DNA of 64,000 nt from Gorillibacterium timonense. GTDB lineage: Bacteria; Bacillota; Bacilli; Paenibacillales; NBRC-103111. Numbering within the stretch: position 1 is the stretch's first letter; every line of letters starts with the position of its first letter. The notes under the pieces are model-generated. The model was not told the origin of the DNA and made no database searches. It worked only from the letters and a program-made list of their open reading frames with translations. Made by a program: the position numbers and the translations under genes. Below are positions 42,870 through 51,135 of this stretch, in pieces. The DNA lies in the NCBI RefSeq assembly GCF_001457415.1, contig NZ_LN881723.1, positions 62,001 through 126,000 on the forward strand, read 5' to 3'.

Positions 42870-44241
42870 GCGTCTCACTCCTTAACCATCTCGGGATCGT
42901 CATCGGGCGAGCCGGCTGATAAACGGTAACTTGCCGCTCAGTAGCCCTGATACTGGCCGATGTGATCTTCTGGGTGTATTTGACCATCTCCGCGACCATC
43001 TTCCGGAAGTCTTCTTCTTTGCGGCGGATATTGTCGGCCGTCGCCCCCTCCCGGGAGGACGTGATCATGTGAACATTGACCGGCTCCGTCTGTCCGAATC
43101 GGTAGCATCGCCGGATTGCTTGGAATACCTGCTCGAAGCTGTCCGATAACCCCACGAATGCCATGTCCGCGCAATGCTGCCAGTTGAGCCCCCAACCGTA
43201 GATCATGGGTTTGGTGACGAGCACCCGAATGCGACCTTCTCGGAAGTCGATAGCAGCCTGCTCCTTGTGCGCGGGTTTATCGGAGCCCTTGACTTCTATC
43301 GCTCCCGGGATCGCTGCGGTAAGCAGCTCCGACTCAGCATTCAGATCGCACCAGACGAGAAAAGGTTTGTCGCTTCCATTGACCAAATCCGCGCAAGCGG
43401 CCACCCGATCATGAATGGTGTCTCGCCGAGCTTTCTGCCGTTCGGATAGCGTTTTGGCGGGATCTCCTTCCACCTCAATCACCTGATCGTTGATCGTAAG
43501 TGGCGGAAGGATATATGCGCCGTCCTCATAGCCGAGATCGGATGGTTTTTCGAGCACCACGCCCCAGCTGGCTACCCACTCCCAGAACACGGCTTCCGCA
43601 TGTCCCTTCAGTCGCCATTTGGACGTATCGCCACCATCATGAACGAAGTACATGGAGAGCATCTCCGACCGGCTCATCACGCCCAGGAACTCCGCATGGT
43701 TGCCGAGCTCCATGTAGTCATTCGGAGCCGGCGTCGCCGTGCATGCCAGTCGGTAGGGAGTGTATGAGAAGGATTCAATGAGATCCGTCCGCACCTTGCC
43801 CGTGAAGGATTTAAGGATGGAAGACTCGTCCAGAACAACACCTTCGAATAGGATAGGCTCGAACTTGTGAAGCATCTCATAATTGGTAATATTAAGACCG
43901 GGTTGCACATCGTCCTGGGAGCGGCAGAGATGGATCGTATAGCCCATCTCTGCTCCCTCTCGAACCGTCTGCGCTGCAACCGCCAAAGGCGCTAGAAGAA
44001 GCACGTCACCGCCAGTGTGCAGGTGAACCTGCTGAGCCCACTCAATCTGCATGCGGCTCTTGCCGAGTCCGGTGCCAGCGAAGACCGCTGCTCGACCTCG
44101 GCGGAGCGCCCAATGAACGAGATCCTTCTGGAAGTCGAACAGTCCAGGATTCAATTCCGCCCGATCCAGTGTGAGTCCGGTGGATGGATGGATGAATCGC
44201 TTCTCTTGAATGAATTCGCTGTAATCGATCATTTGGCTCAT
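42859..44241 (-). CDS. SNF2-like helicase paired with methyltransferase
   Basis: The 460-residue SF2 ATPase has LFDFQKDLVHWALRRGRAAVFAGTGLGKSRM (Q-like region plus Walker A), VVLDESSILKSF (Walker B, DESS), TATPAPNDYMELG (motif III), then in domain two VLVTKPMIYGWGLNWQH and QAIRRCYRFGQTEPV (motifs V and VI). Helicases of this kind are often found directly before a DNA methyltransferase in phage genomes, as here. The function is probably in replication or DNA protection. ATG at 44241 directly follows the previous stop, with GAGGGGG upstream. Confidence 0.82.
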   Translation of the reverse strand: MSQMIDYSEFIQEKRFIHPSTGLTLDRAELNPGLFDFQKDLVHWALRRGRAAVFAGTGLGKSRMQIEWAQQVHLHTGGDVLLLAPLAVAAQTVREGAEMGYTIHLCRSQDDVQPGLNITNYEMLHKFEPILFEGVVLDESSILKSFTGKVRTDLIESFSYTPYRLACTATPAPNDYMELGNHAEFLGVMSRSEMLSMYFVHDGGDTSKWRLKGHAEAVFWEWVASWGVVLEKPSDLGYEDGAYILPPLTINDQVIEVEGDPAKTLSERQKARRDTIHDRVAACADLVNGSDKPFLVWCDLNAESELLTAAIPGAIEVKGSDKPAHKEQAAIDFREGRIRVLVTKPMIYGWGLNWQHCADMAFVGLSDSFEQVFQAIRRCYRFGQTEPVNVHMITSSREGATADNIRRKEEDFRKMVAEMVKYTQKITSASIRATERQVTVYQPARPMTIPRWLRSETLAG

Positions 44242-44652
44242 TTAGTCCCCCTCTTCAAGGGTAATGATAGGCAGATCCAGAAGCAGCTCTCGCTGATATA
44301 CCGGGAGTTCGTAGAGCCGTATACTACCGTCGGTGTGCCCACTGAAGTCTATTGACATCCGCCCGGGGTCGATCCGAATGGTGAGCGGTCGACGCTTCAA
44401 TGTCCGGAGGAGTCTGGCGAACATCTCATAGTTGAGGATGATCTCAGTCCCTTTGCGGATTATGACCGGAAGCCCCTTCACATCCCGAATTGTAATTAGG
44501 TCCTCCTCCAACTTGCGAAGTGATGCCGTATCGGGATTGAGTTTCCGCAGTTTTTGCACCAGTACCTTCCGACGATTAGCCAGCTCCGCATTTGCCCGCT
44601 TCATCGTCGCTTGGCTCTGAGCCTTTTCCTCAGTTGTCAGTGCTCGCAGCAT
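44242..44652 (-). CDS. Hypothetical phage protein
   Basis: The 136-residue protein has a helical, basic N-terminal half (TTEEKAQSQATMKRANAELANRRKVLVQKLRKL) and a beta-rich C-terminal half (PLTIRIDPGRMSIDFSGHTDGSIRLYELPVYQ). ATG at 44652 follows GGGAGGCG. The frame is open to 44679. It abuts the helicase start. No family is recognised. It may be a DNA-binding accessory of the helicase-methylase pair. Confidence 0.5.
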   Translation of the reverse strand: MLRALTTEEKAQSQATMKRANAELANRRKVLVQKLRKLNPDTASLRKLEEDLITIRDVKGLPVIIRKGTEIILNYEMFARLLRTLKRRPLTIRIDPGRMSIDFSGHTDGSIRLYELPVYQRELLLDLPIITLEEGD

Positions 44653-44806
44653 GCTTTTTCGCCTCCCGTTCCAGGACATGCTCCACAGTCTTCCTACTTA
44701 CCTTGAAGTGCTTGCTGTACCACTTCACGAAAGCAGAATCGTCAAGATCGGCGTATACTTTGCGGCATTCCACGATGCTTTTCCACAGTTGGTTCTGTAC
44801 CGTCAT
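44630..44806 (-). CDS. Small helical phage protein
   Basis: ATG at 44806 has GGAGGCATC upstream and yields 58 residues: a helix, WYSKHFKVSRKTVEHVLERE (helix-turn-helix-like) and a short tail. It overlaps genes on both sides in different frames, which is common in this compact block. A weak DNA-binding role is possible, but nothing firmer can be said. Confidence 0.45.
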   Translation of the reverse strand: MTVQNQLWKSIVECRKVYADLDDSAFVKWYSKHFKVSRKTVEHVLEREAKKHAASTDN

Positions 44807-45020
44807 CTTTGATGCCTCCAATCAACCGATCGAGGTACCAGCGAGCCTTCTCCAAGTCCTCGATGCCGTTTTTCCACTTCCACCGCCAGATGTATTTGAT
44901 TACCTGACCGGTGTTGTACGCCTCCGCGCCTTGTAAGCCGGTCGTGGCTGCCTCGATGGCGTCGATGCATTCGATGCCACCTTTGGTATAGTGGTCCGGG
45001 TGGTTTACCGGATCGTCCAT
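44742..45020 (-). CDS. DUF3310 family phage protein
   Basis: The 92-residue protein is a clear DUF3310 member: VNHPDHYTKGGIECIDAIEA at the start, TGQVIKYIWRWKWKNGIEDLEKARWYLDRLI in the middle. Members are widespread in phage replication modules and are sometimes labelled nucleotide kinase-like, but the activity is unproven. ATG at 45020 is nine bases after AAGGA, and an ATG at 45026 is also open. It follows the DNA polymerase gene. Confidence 0.8.
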   Translation of the reverse strand: MDDPVNHPDHYTKGGIECIDAIEAATTGLQGAEAYNTGQVIKYIWRWKWKNGIEDLEKARWYLDRLIGGIKDDGTEPTVEKHRGMPQSIRRS

Positions 45021-45025
45021 ATTCA

Positions 45026-46981
45026 TCAGTCCTTTTGATAGAATTCACATTCAAAGCCAGCTGCCTTGAGCGGCAATCCCGGCGCCCAGGATATCTCCTG
45101 CCCCATGATCTCTGTTACTTCCTCCACTGAGCTGATGCCGATCGGCACATCCAGAATCGCTTCGTCGTGAACATGGAGAACGATAGGGTATCCGGCTTCA
45201 TCTAGTCTCATAAGGTTCTCAGCGAGACAGTCCCGGGCGATCCCTTGGACCAGATTTTCGACGAGCGTTCCGCCCCATGTCCGCTGAGTGGCCATCTTGC
45301 CGGTCTTCTCCGGTGCCTTGAACATCAGCCCGTCTTTGCCGAACTTCGGATCTGGCTTGATCTCCGGTGACGGGTACGAAAGGCTGTGCCCGCTCGGCAG
45401 ATCAGCGAAAAGGACACCCTTGGAATATCGATACTGGACACCGTGAGCCAGCTTGACGGTCCCTTTCGTCTGCACCGCTTCGATGGCCGCTTCCTCTGCG
45501 CGGTACCAGAGACGCTTAATCTTCGGATTAGCTTCACGCCACTGCCGAACGAGCGGATCGTACTGTTCTGCGGCGATCTCCTTCTTCTTGTCCATCTTCT
45601 CCATCGCCGCCGCGCCTCCGCCGAATCCACAGGCGAGCGTCGCAACCTTGCCAGAAGCACGATACTTGTAGTTCTCATGCCCTTTGACGATCGTCTCCAT
45701 CGGGATCCCGAACATACGGGATGCCGTAGCTTCATATATCTTGCCGTGTCCCTGGAATACGTCCAGTACCCACTGCTCATCAGCCAGCCAGGCGATGACG
45801 CGAGCCTCGATCGCGCTGAAGTCAGCGACGATGAACCGATTACCTGGTGACGGGATCAGCGCGGTGCGGATCAGCTCCGACAGCACGAATGGAGGAGCAC
45901 CGTACAGCATTTCAAGCAGCTCATAGTCGCCAGAAGCGAGAACATTCCGTGCGGCTGCAAGATCCTCCAGGTGGTTCTGAGGCAGGTTGTGCATCTGCAC
46001 CCGCCGACCAGCCCAGCGCCAAGTCCGGCTTGCACCGCAGTATTGCAGAATCCCTCGAACCCTACCATCGTCGCAGGTGCCGAGCTGCATAGCGTCGTAT
46101 TTGCCGACAGAGGTTTTTCCCATCTCTGACCGAATCTCCAGCATGCGCTTGGTCTCCTCATTCGGCGCCGCGTCCAGCAGCTCGGGCATTGTGTCTTTAG
46201 TCAGCGACTCTACCACCAATCCCTGATCAGCGAACCATTCCTTAAGCTGTGGCAGGCTGTTCGGGTTATCAACACCGGTCAGCTCTTTAGCCTCGACCAG
46301 CAGCCGCTCCGTGTATTGCTGTGAGCAGGAGATGGCATTGCCGACGAACGTCCGGTCCACCCCGATACCGTAGTCATTGATCTGCTGGTCCAGCGCCCAG
46401 ATGCGCCACTCCCGATCAGGAACCGGATATCGCTCCAACTTCTGCCTTACCGCACGTTCCACCACCACGTCCTGCCGATTGTAGTCAATGTACTGCTGCC
46501 ATCGACCCGGATCGTGATGCGGGTGGTTGCGGGTACGGCTCCCGTTGACCTGTGTCGGCTTGCAGGGCACGCTGAAATACTTGATCAGCGCCTTACCCTT
46601 GGCGTCCTTCTGCGCCTCTTCCCCGAGCCCCAGCGCCTTCGCGGCTTTGTCCAGTGAACCCGGCAAGCCCAGCGTATAGGAATGAGCCATTGAGCAGCGC
46701 CAGAACTGCGGCAGACAGTCAAATCCAAACTGCCGGGTGATGGCCGTTCGCTCGAAGCCTGCGTTCCAGGCTGTCTTGATGACATCACCGCGCAGAGCGG
46801 CCAGTACATCCTTCGGAATGTCCTGAAAGTCGGTCAGGTCGATGACCTCCACGGGATCGTCATCGAAAGCAAAAGCGAACAACAGGATCTCGAAGTCAGG
46901 AGCTTCCACATAGCGGTGAACGCCGCTATCCGCCAAATCGATACTGGAGTAGGTTTCGATATCGATTTGCAGAACGGTCAT
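45026..46981 (-). CDS. Family A DNA polymerase with 3'-5' exonuclease
   Basis: The 651-residue polymerase starts with the exonuclease motif LQIDIETYSSIDLADSGVHRY, followed by KTAWNAGFERTAI and YNRQDVVVERAV (Exo II and III). The polymerase part carries FIVADFSAIEARVIAWLADE (motif A), YKYRASGKVATLACGFGGG (motif B, fingers helix) and VLHVHDEAILDV (motif C with the catalytic aspartate). It replicates phage DNA. There is no 5'-3' exonuclease domain. ATG at 46981 overlaps the preceding stop by ATGA, and the longer open frame to 47125 has no start signal. Confidence 0.92.
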   Translation of the reverse strand: MTVLQIDIETYSSIDLADSGVHRYVEAPDFEILLFAFAFDDDPVEVIDLTDFQDIPKDVLAALRGDVIKTAWNAGFERTAITRQFGFDCLPQFWRCSMAHSYTLGLPGSLDKAAKALGLGEEAQKDAKGKALIKYFSVPCKPTQVNGSRTRNHPHHDPGRWQQYIDYNRQDVVVERAVRQKLERYPVPDREWRIWALDQQINDYGIGVDRTFVGNAISCSQQYTERLLVEAKELTGVDNPNSLPQLKEWFADQGLVVESLTKDTMPELLDAAPNEETKRMLEIRSEMGKTSVGKYDAMQLGTCDDGRVRGILQYCGASRTWRWAGRRVQMHNLPQNHLEDLAAARNVLASGDYELLEMLYGAPPFVLSELIRTALIPSPGNRFIVADFSAIEARVIAWLADEQWVLDVFQGHGKIYEATASRMFGIPMETIVKGHENYKYRASGKVATLACGFGGGAAAMEKMDKKKEIAAEQYDPLVRQWREANPKIKRLWYRAEEAAIEAVQTKGTVKLAHGVQYRYSKGVLFADLPSGHSLSYPSPEIKPDPKFGKDGLMFKAPEKTGKMATQRTWGGTLVENLVQGIARDCLAENLMRLDEAGYPIVLHVHDEAILDVPIGISSVEEVTEIMGQEISWAPGLPLKAAGFECEFYQKD

Positions 46982-47328
46982 ATGATCTTGCCCCCGTGTT
47001 TGTGGGAGCGAGTGGCGTTGTAAGCCATCTTCTCGTAAACTGCTTCCTCCAGATCGATGCAGACGTGACCACAGAAGTCGAAGATTCGGATCAGCACGTC
47101 TGCCAACTCCGTCGGGATGCCGCAAGGCTTCTCGCCTTCATAGTAGATCTCCGTGAGTCCGCGTCCGTTACGGTGATCTTCCAACGCTTCAGAGAGCTCG
47201 GAATGGCAAAGTGCGATGATCTCGCCGAAGGTCCGGGGCTCTTCGTACCACCCTTTATTGATGGCATTCGCATGGGCTGCTTCGCAGAGTGCGTTCAGCT
47301 CTTTGATGGACATTTCATTCAGGTTCAT
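46978..47328 (-). CDS. MazG-like nucleotide pyrophosphohydrolase
   Basis: The 116-residue all-helical protein resembles phage MazG-like NTP pyrophosphatases: FGEIIALCHSELSEALEDHRNGRG supplies the EELxE-type metal site (ELSEALED) and IPTELADVLIRIFDFCGHVCIDLEEAV supplies the second (ELADVLIRIFD). It may clean up abnormal nucleotides or lower (p)ppGpp during infection. The ATG has GGGAGGAC upstream. It is coupled to the polymerase gene. Confidence 0.78.
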   Translation of the reverse strand: MNLNEMSIKELNALCEAAHANAINKGWYEEPRTFGEIIALCHSELSEALEDHRNGRGLTEIYYEGEKPCGIPTELADVLIRIFDFCGHVCIDLEEAVYEKMAYNATRSHKHGGKII

Positions 47329-47360
47329 ATCTATGAGTCCTCCCGATTTTTGAGATAAAG

Positions 47361-47392
47361 AAAGAGGACCCCATGCAAAAGCGAATCCTCTT
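47361..47392 (-). terminator. Possible terminator after the DUF2815 gene
   Basis: AAGAGGA pairs with TCCTCTT over an 18-nt loop and is followed by TCTTT on the minus strand. It is weak and may only attenuate. Confidence 0.35.
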
Positions 47393-47403
47393 CCATTGAT
47401 GGA

Positions 47404-48000
47404 TTAGTTCAGGAAATCATCGTCGCTGATGTCTTCGACATCCTCGAAATCCTCACTGGCGAAGTCGTCGTTCACGCTGCTACGGCCTCCCAGGAAGTCA
47501 CCGTCTTGCACCTTGACGATGTTGTTAAGCCCAGCCGCGATCCCTTTGTTCCCCTTCGTATCGAAGAGGTAGAAGTTGATCGAAACCTTTGCATAGCATC
47601 CGGAGTAAACTTCCGTCGTATCGGTAATGTCCTGGAACTTGGTCTTTCCGCTGCCGTCTTTGCCAACCGGCTTCGAGATCCCGGGGCGGTTCTTTCTCTT
47701 CGCATTGAAGAAGTAGTGACCCGCATAGGCTTCATCGTCCGGCTTCTCTTCGTCGCCGTCCCGGAGCGGAAGATGGAATTTAGCCGGCAGCTTGCCGCCA
47801 TACTTCGCTTCAGCTTGCTTCTTGAGCGCGTCGACAACGGCCTTATATTTGCGGAGCGTTTCCTTGTCGCTCTTCGGGATCAGGACGGAAACGCTGTGCC
47901 AAAGAACTCCGTTGTCATCAGCCTTCGGTTCCCATACATTTGCGTAGCTGAGCCGCACCTTTCCCGTGATCAGCTTAGTAGATTGATTGTCGTTTGCCAT
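47404..48000 (-). CDS. DUF2815 family, phage ssDNA-binding protein
   Basis: The 198-residue protein matches DUF2815: KLITGKVRLSYANVWEPK at the start, HSVSVLIPKSDKET, a mid-region AGHYFFNAKRKNRPG, and a strongly acidic tail ending DISDDDFLN. The oligonucleotide-binding-like beta content and acidic tail resemble T7 gp2.5-type single-strand binding proteins, which is the accepted guess for this family. It follows DUF2800 in the conserved phage order. The ATG has AAAGGAG upstream. Confidence 0.8.
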   Translation of the reverse strand: MANDNQSTKLITGKVRLSYANVWEPKADDNGVLWHSVSVLIPKSDKETLRKYKAVVDALKKQAEAKYGGKLPAKFHLPLRDGDEEKPDDEAYAGHYFFNAKRKNRPGISKPVGKDGSGKTKFQDITDTTEVYSGCYAKVSINFYLFDTKGNKGIAAGLNNIVKVQDGDFLGGRSSVNDDFASEDFEDVEDISDDDFLN

Positions 48001-48022
48001 AATAGATCAGTTCTCCTTTGAT

Positions 48023-49216
48023 TTAGAATTCTTCGTTGGCGAAGTCGTTCTCGACGCTGTTGATTGCGGGCCGATGATCGGTCTCCACTACCAGCACGGG
48101 CTTACCAGCAGGTTTCACGATAAGATCCCCGATGAGCGCGGCGAGCTCCTTCTTCCCGACTCGTTTCTCGAGTTCTCCGATCCCCAGCAGCTCCCGCGGC
48201 TTAAGGAACTTGTCGGACTCGATTTTTGCTTCCTCCAGCTTCTTCTCAGCGACTTCCTTGTCGACTATGGCTCGATTGCTCCGTCCCTCGACCAACTTCC
48301 ATCCCGGGACAACGTGGCCAGCAACGGCCTGATCGAATGCATGATCCTGGACGTCCTTTGCCCAAGCTTGAAGTTGTTCGGTAATGGCTAAGATCTGACC
48401 GACTTCTTCCAAAGTGAGAAGCGCGGGATTCTTGAACTCGTAGGACACGGCAGCCATGTTGGCGTCAGCTCGAGCCCGGCAACTTCCCTTGACCTTGCAG
48501 AAGCGGCAATGATCGCCTGCCTTGAACTCCCCTTCACCGGCATCGGCCAGTGCCGCAGCCGGCTGGACAACCTCCTCAGCCCATGCCAGGAGCTCGTCCA
48601 CAGACATCGTATCCGTCGAGATACTGTCCAAACGAGGTTGAACGATTGTCATGCGGACTTCCCGGATGTCGTACAGGAAGCTATAACCGGACAAGGCGCC
48701 GAGGGCATACAGCCGAATTTGAGGGTTGCCGATCGCACTGACCGGCACACCCTTGCCGTACTTGAGATCAATCACTTCCATGACTCCGTCAGCGATCAAG
48801 ACGACGTCGCCGGTCCCGTATCCATCCGGAACCCATTCCGTGAAGTCAAGACGTTCCTCAAATAGGATGACAGCGTCGGAGCTGCGCGCCTTGGACTCCA
48901 TGAAGCGCTCCTCGACCACCTCGACGTAGTAGCCGACAGCTTCACCCATCTCAGAGCCGTAGTAGGTGCTTGTCGTCTGGAAATCGGCGATAGCCTTATC
49001 GAGGCGCTTGCGTTCCGCTTGGTTGCAGAGCGTCAGCCGTCGCTGAAGGATCAGCTCGGACAGCTCGTGCGCAGCGGTGCCCTCGTTAGCATATTCGCTC
49101 CGTTTGTCCGGGACTCCATCCTGCAGACGAGCGCTCGGCGGACAATTGATCCACTGGCTTGCCTTGGACGCTCCAAGCAGGGCATGAGCTCTTTCGGCGT
49201 GTGCAGGAGCCGTCAT
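48023..49216 (-). CDS. DUF2800 family PD-(D/E)XK nuclease
   Basis: The 397-residue protein matches DUF2800, a RecB/Cas4-like exonuclease family: HALLGASKASQWINCPPSARLQ, NEGTAAHELSELIL, GTGDVVLIADGVMEVIDLKYGKGVPV (metal-binding D and the D-x-K active site) and NPQIRLYALGAL. A cysteine cluster FCKVKGSC and an upstream cysteine recall the iron-sulfur site of Cas4. It probably works with the DUF2815 ssDNA-binding protein in recombination-type replication. It overlaps the preceding gene by ATGA and has GGAGGGG upstream. Confidence 0.85.
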   Translation of the reverse strand: MTAPAHAERAHALLGASKASQWINCPPSARLQDGVPDKRSEYANEGTAAHELSELILQRRLTLCNQAERKRLDKAIADFQTTSTYYGSEMGEAVGYYVEVVEERFMESKARSSDAVILFEERLDFTEWVPDGYGTGDVVLIADGVMEVIDLKYGKGVPVSAIGNPQIRLYALGALSGYSFLYDIREVRMTIVQPRLDSISTDTMSVDELLAWAEEVVQPAAALADAGEGEFKAGDHCRFCKVKGSCRARADANMAAVSYEFKNPALLTLEEVGQILAITEQLQAWAKDVQDHAFDQAVAGHVVPGWKLVEGRSNRAIVDKEVAEKKLEEAKIESDKFLKPRELLGIGELEKRVGKKELAALIGDLIVKPAGKPVLVVETDHRPAINSVENDFANEEF

Positions 49217-49620
49217 TCGAGCCCCTCCAAGTCCCGCAGGAACTGCACCCGCTTATCGTCGGGCAGCGCGGTGACATTGGGCACACCGTATTTGTCCAGC
49301 AGAGCCTTAACCGGCGCCTTCCCTGCGCGAGAGGCCGCTTCCGATGCCGCAGCCCGTAGCTTCACATCGTCCGGCACTTCCTCATCCGATGTGGTATCGG
49401 GGAAATCTTCCTCAGCTTCATCGGGCTTTTCCGACTCAGCGGCCGTTTGCTCGGTGGGCTTGGCCGTGGCGGGCTTACGGGTGCGAGTCGCCTTCGGGGC
49501 TTCCGGCTGTTCGGGAACCGCAACGACTCCTTTGGGCGATCCAAGAGCAGCGGAAAGAGTAGCAAGGTCTTGCAGGGCTTGTCCGGCGTCCTCGCCGGTG
49601 ATGTTGATCTGTACAGACAT
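49213..49620 (-). CDS. Acidic-linker phage protein
   Basis: The 135-residue protein has a small N-terminal part (MSVQINITGEDAGQALQDLA), a long Pro/Glu/Asp linker (about 30-85), and a C-terminal helical segment (KAPVKALLDKYGVPNVTALP). It is the usual companion upstream of DUF2800 genes in phage operons, but its role is unknown. AAGGAGGAC precedes the ATG. Confidence 0.5.
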   Translation of the reverse strand: MSVQINITGEDAGQALQDLATLSAALGSPKGVVAVPEQPEAPKATRTRKPATAKPTEQTAAESEKPDEAEEDFPDTTSDEEVPDDVKLRAAASEAASRAGKAPVKALLDKYGVPNVTALPDDKRVQFLRDLEGLE

Positions 49621-49634
49621 GTATGAGTCCTCCT

Positions 49635-50006
49635 TTAGGGTTGATACCTTTGATTGAGTGCATCCTGGAGCATGCGGAGCTCGTCCTCGAGCCTGTCCAC
49701 TTTATCCTCGGCATTATCACGTTCTTGCCTAGCCTGGTCTCGCTCGAAGACGGCTTTCCCACAGTTGTAGAGCTGGTTGGTGAGTGTGACTACTTCGGCT
49801 TCTGCTTTCAGGGCTCGCTGGATCGCCTCCGGCCATCCTTCACGAGCTTCGACTATAAATTTCGCGTTCTCAGGATCAAAGCGGCCATCGGCATGAGTAA
49901 TTGAAAGAAGAAACTGATTACATCGACCGCAAGCACAAGGCTTCATTTGAATCGGTCCCGGCGTCGCTGCCTCGCAGATCGCCAGATCAGCTTGTAGATC
50001 ACGCAT
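49635..50006 (-). CDS. Coiled-coil phage protein
   Basis: The 123-residue protein starts MRDLQADLAICEAATPGPIQ and has a small cysteine group (KPCACGRCNQFL). It ends with a coiled coil (about 65-120: AEAEVVTLTNQLYN and DNAEDKVDRLEDELRMLQDAL). The middle resembles Ea22-like early proteins only loosely. ATG at 50006 overlaps the end of the AbrB-like gene. The function is unknown. Confidence 0.5.
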   Translation of the reverse strand: MRDLQADLAICEAATPGPIQMKPCACGRCNQFLLSITHADGRFDPENAKFIVEAREGWPEAIQRALKAEAEVVTLTNQLYNCGKAVFERDQARQERDNAEDKVDRLEDELRMLQDALNQRYQP

Positions 50007-50253
50007 GTTTAGCCACCAAAGCGATACCGAGTACACATTGCCGACAGATGAGCTTGCCGCTTACAGATTGAAGCTGTTCCGTGCTACCACACAGCACGCA
50101 GCCCGGAGTATATTTGCGGAAAATGATTCGGTCGCCGTCCACGAAGATTTCCAGTGGTTCGCCCTCAGTGATACCCATCGTGGAGCGAATTTCCTTCGGG
50201 ATAACCACACGGCCAAGATCATCAATGCGGCGAACAATGCCAGTAGCCTTCAT
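49999..50253 (-). CDS. AbrB-like regulator fused to a zinc ribbon
   Basis: Residues 1-50 (MKATGIVRRIDDLGRVVIPK, MGITEGEPLEIFVDGDRIIF) are a typical AbrB/SpoVT swapped-hairpin DNA-binding domain, very close to chromosomal AbrB. Residues 50-84 carry CVLCG and CRQC, a compact zinc ribbon in place of the AbrB C-terminal domain. It may regulate phage early genes or compete with host AbrB. The start overlaps the previous stop (TGATG) with GGAGGTGG upstream. Confidence 0.8.
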   Translation of the reverse strand: MKATGIVRRIDDLGRVVIPKEIRSTMGITEGEPLEIFVDGDRIIFRKYTPGCVLCGSTEQLQSVSGKLICRQCVLGIALVAKHA

Positions 50254-50948
50254 CAGATGTCCACCTCCATGAACTCGCTGTCTTTTAGCGTGTACCAGGT
50301 ATCGGCCTTGATGATCTCACCGTCGATCTGCGCGGACTTCACACAATGCGGAACATATACGTCCTTTTCGCTATCCCAAACCCACTCTGCAAGGGTGATC
50401 CAGCTCCCGACCTTACCGCGAATGCGATTCGTTCCGATCCCAACAGCCGCTCCAACAGAATCAGATCCTTGCAGATCGAGCTGGGCGCTGTCTCCGCTGC
50501 TGGCGAGCTGGGCGCGGTGTCCGCTGCTGGCGAGCCGGGCGCTGTCTCCGCTGCTGGCGAGCTGGGCGCTGTCTCCGCTGCTGGCGAGCTGGGCGCGGTG
50601 TCCGGGATCGGGCTCAGAGGGATTGGAGGAACATTTCTCCCAAAGGAAGTCGAAGCTTGCTTTCACGAAGCCTGGAAGCCCCAGCTTCGCTCCGATCTTG
50701 ATTTTGTTGGTAGCCGACTTGTTCCCTTCGGTATGAACCGGTCCGAGAGCTTCGACTTCCGCGAAGTCCGGCACATTGCCGTTATCATCGATCAGCGGAT
50801 AGTATTCGAGGACGTCCATCGGGTCCGCGCAGAAGTGGAACCCTTGGCTGCATACTTCGGGGGACACGTTCTCTTCGAATACCTCGTTCTCGCGGTATTG
50901 ATAACCCCGGCAAACCAGACCTTTGTCAAACGCCTTAAAACCTTTCAT
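50253..50948 (-). CDS. Early phage protein with 9-residue tandem repeats (DUF7666-like)
   Basis: The 231-residue protein opens MKGFKAFDKGLVCRGYQYRE and contains CSQGFHFCADPMDVLEYYP, a pattern found in phage and plasmid proteins annotated as DUF7666. The middle holds about five repeats of a 9-residue unit (GDSAQLASS/GHRAQLASS), predicted to form a solenoid. After it the fold resumes with KVGSWITLAEWVWD. ATG at 50948 has GAGGAGGAAG upstream. It is the first large gene of the early operon. The function is unknown. Confidence 0.6.
   Translation of the reverse strand: MKGFKAFDKGLVCRGYQYRENEVFEENVSPEVCSQGFHFCADPMDVLEYYPLIDDNGNVPDFAEVEALGPVHTEGNKSATNKIKIGAKLGLPGFVKASFDFLWEKCSSNPSEPDPGHRAQLASSGDSAQLASSGDSARLASSGHRAQLASSGDSAQLDLQGSDSVGAAVGIGTNRIRGKVGSWITLAEWVWDSEKDVYVPHCVKSAQIDGEIIKADTWYTLKDSEFMEVDI
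50478..50612. repeat. 27-bp in-frame tandem repeat
   Basis: Five adjacent copies of a 27-bp unit (starting gagctgggcgctgtctccgc) occur at 50478, 50505, 50532, 50559 and 50586. They differ at only a few positions, and the last is partly diverged. They encode the 9-residue repeats of the surrounding gene. Confidence 0.9.
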
Positions 50949-51006
50949 GTTCTTCCTCCTCGAATTGTGGTAGAATGAGTTCAAAGAGATTTTTCAATGT
51001 GCGGCT

Positions 51007-51120
51007 CTATCGGATGGCGGTCCGATTGGGCCGTTTTGCATTTTCCCAAGCTGCGAAGGTCAGGCAGACCATGCGCTCTTCCTTTGTAAGCTGCAGCCAG
51101 ACTTGTCCGGTTATGTTCAA
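51007..51120 (-). CDS. Small 37-residue phage protein
   Basis: TTG at 51120 follows GGGAGGTGAG and opens 37 codons: MNITGQVWLQLTKEERMVCL, then TFAAWENAKRPNRTAIR and TAG. The strong ribosome binding site and sensible composition suggest that it is translated. It is the only well-supported gene in the 375-bp gap between the DUF7666-like and DUF771-like genes. Confidence 0.45.
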   Translation of the reverse strand: MNITGQVWLQLTKEERMVCLTFAAWENAKRPNRTAIR

Positions 51121-51135
51121 AGCTCTCACCTCCCT

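Noticed and set aside
50478..50612. Possible CRISPR array
   Set aside because: The repeats are directly adjacent with no spacers and stay in frame inside a coding gene.
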